This document shows positions 1 to 5,080 of a stretch of DNA of 64,000 nucleotides, piece by piece (positions within the stretch are counted from its first letter, which is position 1; every line of letters begins with the position of its first letter). The notes beneath the pieces are model-generated. The model was not told where the DNA came from. It searched no databases and saw only the letters and a program-made list of their open reading frames with translations. Source of the DNA: Acinetobacter brisouisimilis (lineage in GTDB: Bacteria > Pseudomonadota > Gammaproteobacteria > Pseudomonadales > Moraxellaceae); assembly GCF_000368265.1 (NCBI RefSeq), contig NZ_KB851219.1:1123870-1187869 (forward strand). Reading direction: 5' to 3'. The translations under genes were made by a program, and so were the position numbers.

Positions 1-394
1 TATAATCTTCTAAGCTGCCTACATGGCAGTGAACTCACATGGTTATGCTGATGATCGTGTACTTAACTTCTAAGCTGCCTACATGGCAGTGAACGCTAAC
101 TTCTCTGATGAACTAATCAGTCGAATCTTCTAAGCTGCCTACATGGCAGTGAACGACGATGTTTGTATTCACGACGTGCATACGATCTTCTAAGCTGCCT
201 ACATGGCAGTGAACCATATTTTTGTATCATGTCGGAATTTTGGACACTTCTAAGCTGCCTACATGGCAGTGAACTACGGAGAAAAACAATGACAATCTTA
301 AAAATACTTCTAAGCTGCCTACATGGCAGTGAACCATTACAAGGATTGGCTAGCTTCATTGATCAACTTCTAAGCTGCCTACATGGCAGTGAAC
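1..394 (-). CRISPR. Type I-F CRISPR array, leader-proximal end, continues off the left edge
   Basis: Seven identical 28-nt repeats lie at 7-34, 67-94, 127-154, 187-214, 247-274, 307-334 and 367-394, exactly 60 bp apart, so every complete spacer is 32 nt. Read on the minus strand the repeat starts GTTCACTGCC and ends CTTAGAAG, with the stem CTGCC/GGCAG around an ATGTA loop, which is the Cas6f/Csy4 hairpin. The adjacent csy4 and the leader on the right mean that 367-394 is the newest repeat and the array runs leftwards off the window. Six complete spacers are present. No repeat is degenerate, so the old end of the array is not in view. Confidence 0.98.
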
Positions 395-525
395 AATAAA
401 AATATCACAAAAAATAAAGCTATAACAGTGAGTTAAACCTAAAATCCAGCAAAAGGCCAAAGTTTTCACTCACCACTATAACTTATTGATTTTATTAAAC
501 TGTTAAAGAGTAAAAAAATATTGGG
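395..525 (-). promoter_or_regulatory. CRISPR leader with a consensus IHF site
   Basis: This AT-rich 131-bp stretch separates the csy4 stop codon from the first repeat and is the expected leader, carrying the pre-crRNA promoter and the integration site for new spacers. On the minus strand 491-479 reads AATCAATAAGTTA, which fits the IHF consensus WATCARNNNNTTR at every defined position and lies about 85 bp upstream of the first repeat. IHF bending of the leader is known to be needed for type I-F adaptation. I could not place the pre-crRNA -35/-10 with confidence. Confidence 0.8.
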
Positions 526-1140
526 TTAAAATTCGGGTACAGATGAAACGGAACTTAGCCCATAGGTACTAAAAACCTGAGTTTCAGATTTTTCTGCAAT
601 TTGTTTTTCAATAAATAATTTATAGTGATGTTTACAATTTTCTGCTAAGTCTTTCGAGCTGCTATCACTGAGCATTTGGATATAAGGTAAATTTGTTGTT
701 TTGACGAATTTACAATAATGAGCCAAGGCATCTTCATAACTATAACGCCCTTTTCTTGCTTCAGCACGAGCAAGTCGTTCAGCACTACTTTTAACTTGTT
801 TCCGTTTATAGATTGCGTAACCAGTTACTTTGTCCATAGGTACGGCTTTAATGGAACTAATATGCACATAATCAACATAACGACTCAGCCATTTTTGTAC
901 TTCTAAATGGTTAAACATATCTTCAGATGATGCAAAAACTCGTAGCTTCTCACCAATGAAACCAGTACTTTTTTTAGGGTCAAACCGATATTGAGGAAAT
1001 GAAAAACCAACTTTAACGGTATTTTCAGCATTCTTAATACTTGCTAAAGCAAGATGTAACTGTTTATAAATTTTAGACCATAAAAAGTGTATTGAAATAT
1101 CATCATCAGGTAGAAATTTAATTTCCAGATAATATTTCAT
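526..1140 (-). CDS. cas6f: Cas6f (Csy4) crRNA endoribonuclease
   Basis: Protein of 204 aa, the usual size for Cas6f. It cuts pre-crRNA on the 3' side of each repeat hairpin and stays bound to the crRNA 3' end in the Csy complex. His29, in the motif QLHLAL, matches the catalytic His29 of Pseudomonas Csy4 (KLHQAL). A basic stretch SSAERLARAEARKGR at about 118-132 corresponds to the Arg-rich helix that grips the stem, and the C-terminal half has an LFIEK strand and a STYGLS motif typical of the family. The start codon overlaps the csy3 stop (TAATG), so the two are translationally coupled. It is the last gene of the csy1-4 operon, directly next to the leader. Confidence 0.97.
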   Translation of the reverse strand: MKYYLEIKFLPDDDISIHFLWSKIYKQLHLALASIKNAENTVKVGFSFPQYRFDPKKSTGFIGEKLRVFASSEDMFNHLEVQKWLSRYVDYVHISSIKAVPMDKVTGYAIYKRKQVKSSAERLARAEARKGRYSYEDALAHYCKFVKTTNLPYIQMLSDSSSKDLAENCKHHYKLFIEKQIAEKSETQVFSTYGLSSVSSVPEF

Positions 1141-2180
1141 TATTTATCACTCTCACCGAATACACCGCCACGGACTAAAACAGACATCACATAATGTTGC
1201 TGCTCAATAGTAGGTACTTTATTTTCATTAACCCAAGCATCAAACAAACTATAGAAATCTTGTTTCTCTTTTGGTTGACGGTATGCCTTTCCTTCAGAAG
1301 TTACCGAACCATAAGGTTCGACTGCAATTGGTTTTTCGGCATCTGGATACCATGTATCAATTGTACGTAGTGCATTACCAATTTTCTGTGAATGCAAACC
1401 TGCTTCTTTGTCTTTCACCGCATATAAAGTTTTACTTTTTGCACCTTTAGCATTACTTGTATCTAAAATAAGTTCCTGTGATGGATAGACTTCTTGCCCC
1501 TCACCGAGGCGTGCAAAACCTGTCACTTTTAATAGAACATGTTCATCACCATTTAAACCCGCTTGCACCCAGTTTGATAACTCATCAAACTGTTTTTGCT
1601 GATCTGGATGAACTGTAATTTCATTTAAACGATTACTGAGTGCGTCAAAATTTAAAGTATTTTTAGGTTGACCATCTACAATACGTGCGACTGATACAGT
1701 GACATTTTCCGCACCAATACGATTTCGCCACAAGAATCGTCCATTTGCTAAATTCACAGCATAACGCTTCGCCAATTCAATAAATTTATTATCTGTTTGA
1801 TATGCTGAAACTACAGTACTTAAACGCTCCGAAAACCCTACATCATTACATGCAGATGGCTGTCCTACATTCGGCAACACACGTAAGGTAAAACTTACAG
1901 CGACGGTGTCCTTACCTTGAGGCAAAGCTGCAACATCTACTGTTTGCAAATTCGCTTTATTCACTGCAGCATCAATATAGGCAGGATCAATTTCTTTGCT
2001 ATTTTTTGGGCGGTTTGAAATCGTACCACGTACCGATTTTTCTTGAATCAAAATTGCTGTTGTTACGTCATCTTTTGCAATATCAGCCCAATTTACTGCA
2101 AACATACGACCATCTGACGGATCTAGATGACGGTTAAATGAAAGGACTGATGCTGTTTTTAATTTGTCGTTCTTTGCCAT
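1140..2180 (-). CDS. csy3: Cas7f (Csy3) Cascade backbone protein
   Basis: Protein of 346 aa that opens with the family-typical ASVLSFNRHLDPSDGRMFAVNW region. Six copies of Cas7f form the helical backbone of the type I-F effector, coat the 32-nt spacer and flip out every sixth crRNA base. It lies in the fixed order csy1-csy2-csy3-csy4, two bases after csy2, and its stop overlaps the csy4 start. The length agrees with other Csy3 proteins and no lesion was seen. The base-flipping is relevant to the ectopic guide RNA further upstream. Confidence 0.96.
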   Translation of the reverse strand: MAKNDKLKTASVLSFNRHLDPSDGRMFAVNWADIAKDDVTTAILIQEKSVRGTISNRPKNSKEIDPAYIDAAVNKANLQTVDVAALPQGKDTVAVSFTLRVLPNVGQPSACNDVGFSERLSTVVSAYQTDNKFIELAKRYAVNLANGRFLWRNRIGAENVTVSVARIVDGQPKNTLNFDALSNRLNEITVHPDQQKQFDELSNWVQAGLNGDEHVLLKVTGFARLGEGQEVYPSQELILDTSNAKGAKSKTLYAVKDKEAGLHSQKIGNALRTIDTWYPDAEKPIAVEPYGSVTSEGKAYRQPKEKQDFYSLFDAWVNENKVPTIEQQHYVMSVLVRGGVFGESDK

Positions 2181-2182
2181 GA

Positions 2183-3283
2183 TTAAAATTCCTCTTCTTC
2201 TGTTTCAAATTCAAATGAATGATTTTCTAGTTCATCGACTGATGATGGGTTTAAATTTAATTTTGGAGCAAATGACTGTACTAATTCATACACCCCATTT
2301 TTAGGTTCTGTATTGTAATTCCATAAAATGTCTACAATATTCTTGATACGATGTGGGCTTTTCCATTCACCAAGACTCAGTAATGTTTCTACAAAAGTTG
2401 CTGGATATTGATCATTTCTCAACCCATTGACCATACCTTGTGGCTGTATTTCAGTCAGCGCAGCATAACCAATTGGAATTGGAACCAACCACCCTTGTAA
2501 ATGCTCAGGTCGTGGACGAATTTGCCAATTTCCTTCGGCCACATCTGTTGAGTCAGTATTATTATTTGCTGTACTGACAAAATTTAATCGCTGAATATCT
2601 AGTAAAGTGTCGAGTAAATTTGGTTCGCTTTTCTGCGTATCTAGATAGTGAGCATATTGTTTCAACCAAGCTTGATGTGCCGTTAATACTTCGTGACGAT
2701 GCATCAAGGCAAAACCAGGTAATAAATAATGACGTAATTGTTTGGTTTTATCTTCAGCATCACTGGATAACCAATTGACCAATTTTGGTTTCATACGTTT
2801 GTGCGGAAAAATAGACCCTCCTGCCAAGCGCATGCCATACACCAATTGATTCAATTTTTCCAATAAAGTCTGTGTTGCTAAAGATAAATCCTGATCATTC
2901 GCAGATAAATGTTGATCTAGCCCATCACCTGCCAAACCAATCACCAAGCTGACGTCCATATGCCCCTTGCCTTCTTCAATTATTGCAGGGGTTGAACCAT
3001 CTGACTTTAAAGGATGGCGCGCTAAATTAAGCTGATAAGGTGAATAGCGATAACTACTACTTTTGGTTACTTGTGGAATAAATTGATGTGAAATAACTCC
3101 AATACCACAACATTCAATCTGCTGATATTCCGCAACCTCATTCAACTTTCGCTGCAAATTGTGCATAAACCCTGTAAATGCACTGGGCGCAGGAAAGCCC
3201 CATGTTAAATGACTACTAACAATCGACACATTTTCAACATTTAAGCGAACGATATATAACGCTTTAGAATAGGTTTGAGCCAT
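2183..3283 (-). CDS. csy2: Cas5f (Csy2) Cascade tail subunit
   Basis: Protein of 366 aa with the Csy2-type RAMP start (ALYIVRLNVENVSIVSSHLTWGFPAPSAFTGF), which includes the glycine-containing region used to bind the crRNA 5' handle. With Csy1 it forms the tail that holds the 8-nt 5' handle and helps recognise the PAM. It ends in an acidic run (EFETEEEEF). Its start overlaps the csy1 stop as TAATG, indicating coupled translation. Length and position leave little doubt. Confidence 0.95.
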   Translation of the reverse strand: MAQTYSKALYIVRLNVENVSIVSSHLTWGFPAPSAFTGFMHNLQRKLNEVAEYQQIECCGIGVISHQFIPQVTKSSSYRYSPYQLNLARHPLKSDGSTPAIIEEGKGHMDVSLVIGLAGDGLDQHLSANDQDLSLATQTLLEKLNQLVYGMRLAGGSIFPHKRMKPKLVNWLSSDAEDKTKQLRHYLLPGFALMHRHEVLTAHQAWLKQYAHYLDTQKSEPNLLDTLLDIQRLNFVSTANNNTDSTDVAEGNWQIRPRPEHLQGWLVPIPIGYAALTEIQPQGMVNGLRNDQYPATFVETLLSLGEWKSPHRIKNIVDILWNYNTEPKNGVYELVQSFAPKLNLNPSSVDELENHSFEFETEEEEF

Positions 3284-4617
3284 TATGCAAACTCCTCTTT
3301 CAACAATTGGAGTTTTTCACGCAAAATCAATGACCATGCACGATCTTCATTGTCATCTAAATCTGTCAATTTTGCTTTTTTGACCAAAATTTCGCTCAGC
3401 CAATTCCCAAAGTTATAACCAATTTCTTTACGCCAGTCTCGTTCACGATACGCGTGTAACCATACTTCCTCATCTTCGGTTAATTCATTCGCATCTTCTT
3501 TATCAAAAAGTGCTTCTCGATAACCACGATCTAGCCAGAAACTTTGCGCAGCACTAAATTCCTTTGTCTGTGTCCATCCTGCAACAGCACTTTGTTGCAA
3601 CTCGAAACTCAAATCAATCACACAGTCTGCTAACTCAGCGACCAATGCATCACGTTGGTCTCGAAATTCAACGGTATTACGACGATCTTCTTTTCGATAT
3701 AACGCAATAATTTTGTTCAATAGCGATTTTACATCTTTACGGTTGATTAAATATCCTGAAAAAACCGTATCGCCTTTCGGTAACGCAAACACCTGACCTT
3801 GCCAAGTGGGAGGGATAGATGGCATTAACCACATTAAACCACGGCGGTCACTATTTAATTGTGAGATATTTTGTGGCTTGGAACCACCAAAATTTTGCAC
3901 TAATAAATTTGGATACTCACGGCTTTCTTGTGAGTGATTTAATTTTTTAAAACGTGCTTCACGTAAAATTTTGCTGTTTTCACCAAAACGATCATTCGAG
4001 ATTTGCTGATATGCACGGTGCACTAATGCACTTGGATATAACAAAACCAAGGTGTGATAATCATCTTGCTGTACAGGAAACAAAACTTGCTTAGACAAAC
4101 GTCCTGCATTTAACTCAGTGGGTAACTGACTAAAAGCCAAGAATCGCTGATAACGAATTTCAGCCAAATCTTTGTTTAGTGCGAGTGCGACTATAAAATC
4201 AGTATCAGCATTTAAAAGACGATCCAATAAAGTCTGTTCTTGGAACTTTAACCGCAATAATTTAAACACATCTAAAACAGCAGCATTACCAATCACATCT
4301 GCTTCAAGTTGAACACCTTGTGAACCCACATATTCATGTGTTTGTTCAGTCACGTTATAAAACATGGCTGATGCTTTCGAATCAGGATGATGCTGTTTTG
4401 GCGTATGCGTTGCCAACCGCAATTGGCTTATCCGCAAACTTGCATCTTCAAGCCATGTTTCAACTTGATATTTTTCTAAGAGTTTCTCACGCTCTGCTAC
4501 ATCATCCGCTTTCAGTTTTTCAAGCTTCTCATTCAAACGCCCCTGAATGTATTGCTCAATTAACTCACGAATGCTGGTAGGTTCAGAGTCCGACACTCCG
4601 TCTACTTCTTCGTTCAT
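3283..4617 (-). CDS. csy1: Cas8f (Csy1) large subunit, PAM recognition
   Basis: Protein of about 444 aa from the ATG at 4617. An in-frame TTG at 4629 would add four residues, but the ATG has GAG at suitable spacing. Csy1 reads the CC PAM and opens target DNA in the type I-F surveillance complex. The region NLLVQNFGGSKPQNISQLNSD carries the glycine-rich NFGGSKPQNIS motif shared by Csy1 proteins. It is the first gene of the four-gene csy operon. The 450-bp gap upstream of it holds an ectopic mini-CRISPR and hairpins, so its promoter region is unusually elaborate. Confidence 0.95.
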   Translation of the reverse strand: MNEEVDGVSDSEPTSIRELIEQYIQGRLNEKLEKLKADDVAEREKLLEKYQVETWLEDASLRISQLRLATHTPKQHHPDSKASAMFYNVTEQTHEYVGSQGVQLEADVIGNAAVLDVFKLLRLKFQEQTLLDRLLNADTDFIVALALNKDLAEIRYQRFLAFSQLPTELNAGRLSKQVLFPVQQDDYHTLVLLYPSALVHRAYQQISNDRFGENSKILREARFKKLNHSQESREYPNLLVQNFGGSKPQNISQLNSDRRGLMWLMPSIPPTWQGQVFALPKGDTVFSGYLINRKDVKSLLNKIIALYRKEDRRNTVEFRDQRDALVAELADCVIDLSFELQQSAVAGWTQTKEFSAAQSFWLDRGYREALFDKEDANELTEDEEVWLHAYRERDWRKEIGYNFGNWLSEILVKKAKLTDLDDNEDRAWSLILREKLQLLKEEFA

Positions 4618-4677
4618 TTTTATACTCAATAAATTTCTTAATACAAAACAAGCTTTTTTTTAGAATCCATTTCTTGC

Positions 4678-4712
4678 TATCATCTACGATAGATTGACTA
4701 TCGCAGATGATA
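4678..4712 (-). promoter_or_regulatory. 15-bp hairpin or operator in the csy1 upstream region
   Basis: Arms 4678-4692 and 4698-4712 are inverted repeats of 15 bp around a 5-nt loop. On the minus strand the only non-Watson-Crick pair is a G-U wobble; on the plus strand the same position is an A x C mismatch, so the structure fits a minus-strand RNA better. No U-tract follows, so it is not a standard terminator. It may be a 5'-UTR structure of the csy mRNA, the 3' end of a minus-strand small RNA, or a protein operator. Confidence 0.5.
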
Positions 4713-4726
4713 TGTAACTGCAATTG

Positions 4727-4756
4727 ATTAGACTCTTCTAACCAAATGTATGCCAA
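4727..4756 (-). promoter_or_regulatory. Candidate sigma-70 promoter for csy1-csy4
   Basis: On the minus strand TTGGCA (4756-4751) is followed after 18 bp by TCTAAT (4732-4727). Each box matches consensus at five of six positions, although the -10 lacks the important A at its second position. Transcription would start near 4720 and give a leader of about 100 nt that contains the hairpin at 4678-4712. This is an inference from sequence only; other AT-rich hexamers exist nearby. Confidence 0.3.
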
Positions 4757-4763
4757 ACATCAT
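4728..4763 (-). CDS. Possible 10-11 codon mini-ORF with strong Shine-Dalgarno and tandem AGA codons
   Basis: On the minus strand an AGGAGG box (4771-4766) precedes two adjacent ATG codons (4763 and 4760). They open a tiny frame encoding M(M)FGIHLVRRV that stops at 4728. It contains an ATA codon and an AGA AGA pair just before the last codon. Known archaeal CreT toxins are small RNAs in which a strong ribosome-binding site and a mini-ORF with rare codons sequester a scarce tRNA, so this resembles that design. It overlaps the candidate csy promoter, and chance or an attenuating leader peptide are real alternatives. Confidence 0.25.
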   Translation of the reverse strand: MMFGIHLVRRV

Positions 4764-4835
4764 TTCCTCCTCACCCTTTTGGGTAGTGTGATCTAGCAGA
4801 TCGGTAGTTAATTTAAATTTAGAGATTGCCGTCTC

Positions 4836-4868
4836 TATATCCCTAAGTTAGCTAATATCATTAGTAGG
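4836..4868 (-). promoter_or_regulatory. Self-target of the ectopic guide: PAM plus partial protospacer
   Basis: Read on the minus strand, 4868-4867 is CC, the type I-F PAM, followed by a 31-nt sequence (4866 to 4836) that matches the pseudo-spacer at 4991-5021. Positions 1-9 are identical, and 23 of 31 match overall, with mismatches at 10, 12, 18, 22, 25, 26, 28 and 31. Seed-proximal but incomplete matching is what lets CreA-type RNAs hold Cascade on a promoter without Cas3 destruction. The site lies inside an inverted repeat, GTTAGC at 4847-4852 and GCTAAC at 4868-4873. A promoter is expected to overlap it, but -35/-10 boxes could not be assigned on either strand. Confidence 0.88.
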
Positions 4869-4962
4869 CTAACGATTATTAATTAATCATAGATCTTTTG
4901 ATTTAGCAAGAGATCTATTTCAGTTTCTCTTGATCTAAGTTTTTACTTAGTAATATAGAACC
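4869..4962 (+). ncRNA. creT: Candidate creT toxin RNA region
   Basis: This is the stretch between the guide's self-target and the guide gene, the place where creT lies in described CreTA modules. It has no ATG on the plus strand, so a plus-strand product would be a non-coding RNA. Two hairpins can form: 4890-4900 with 4907-4917 (11 bp, 6-nt loop) and 4935-4940 with 4945-4950 (6 bp, TTTT loop). The first contains one G-U pair as plus-strand RNA but an A x C mismatch as minus-strand RNA, which favours plus-strand transcription. The ends are not defined, and creT could instead lie on the minus strand with the mini-ORF at 4728-4763. Confidence 0.35.
4951..4956 (+). promoter_or_regulatory. Candidate -10 box for the ectopic guide RNA
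   Basis: TAATAT at 4951-4956 would start transcription close to 4963, the first base of the first ectopic repeat. TTGATC at 4930-4935 could be a -35, but the spacing is only 15 bp. The assignment is weak in such AT-rich DNA. Confidence 0.3.
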
Positions 4963-4990
4963 GTTCACAGCCATATAGGTTGCTTAGAAA
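4963..4990 (+). repeat. Degenerate ectopic CRISPR repeat, first copy
   Basis: It matches the array repeat at 23 of 28 positions, with changes at repeat positions 7, 13, 18, 19 and 28. The changes at 7 (T to A) and 19 (A to T) are compensatory within the stem, and position 18 turns a G-C pair into G-U, so the Csy4 hairpin is kept. In described CreTA modules the first repeat is also the more diverged one. Confidence 0.95.
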
Positions 4991-5021
4991 TACTAATGAA
5001 AATAGCTGACTCAGCTAAATT

Positions 5022-5049
5022 GTTCACTGCCATATAGGCAGCTTAGAAG
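5022..5049 (+). repeat. Ectopic CRISPR repeat, second copy
   Basis: It is identical to the array repeat except at position 13 in the loop, where A replaces G (ATATA instead of ATGTA). The first ectopic copy shares this loop, so the two ectopic repeats are related to each other apart from the array. It supplies the 3' hairpin of the processed guide RNA. Confidence 0.97.
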
Positions 5050-5055
5050 TCTTGA

Positions 5056-5080
5056 TTTATCAGGGTTATTCCCTGATAAA
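5056..5080. terminator. Perfect 10-bp hairpin between the convergent ends of creA and cas3
   Basis: TTTATCAGGG (5056-5065) and CCCTGATAAA (5071-5080) form a perfect 10-bp stem with a 5-nt loop that contains the cas3 stop codon. It lies where plus-strand guide transcription meets minus-strand cas3 transcription. No U-tract follows in either direction, so it may act as a processing or pausing structure rather than a full intrinsic terminator. Confidence 0.45.

Larger units (their letters stand above)
4963..5049 (+). ncRNA. creA: creA-like antitoxin guide RNA (ectopic mini-CRISPR)
   Basis: Two repeat copies flank one 31-nt pseudo-spacer (4991-5021), oriented opposite to the main array and to all cas genes. 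Csy4 cleavage at both hairpins would release a crRNA-like RNA with an 8-nt 5' handle (CTTAGAAA), the 31-nt guide and a 3' hairpin, one base shorter than a normal crRNA. The guide pairs with the site at 4836-4866. Known CreA RNAs use Cascade in this way to silence the CreT toxin, so loss of any Cascade subunit frees the toxin. An alternative is a CreR-type guide that autoregulates the csy operon. The structure is directly visible; the function is inferred. Confidence 0.85.

Noticed and set aside
117-399. Open frames on both strands through the CRISPR array
   Set aside because: They encode the repeat over and over with a 60-bp period and have no ribosome-binding site; they are artefacts of the array.
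4963-5049. Reading the ectopic repeats as a decayed end of an old CRISPR array
   Set aside because: The second copy is 27/28 identical, the first has compensatory stem changes, the spacer matches a PAM-flanked site next door, and the orientation is opposite to the array.
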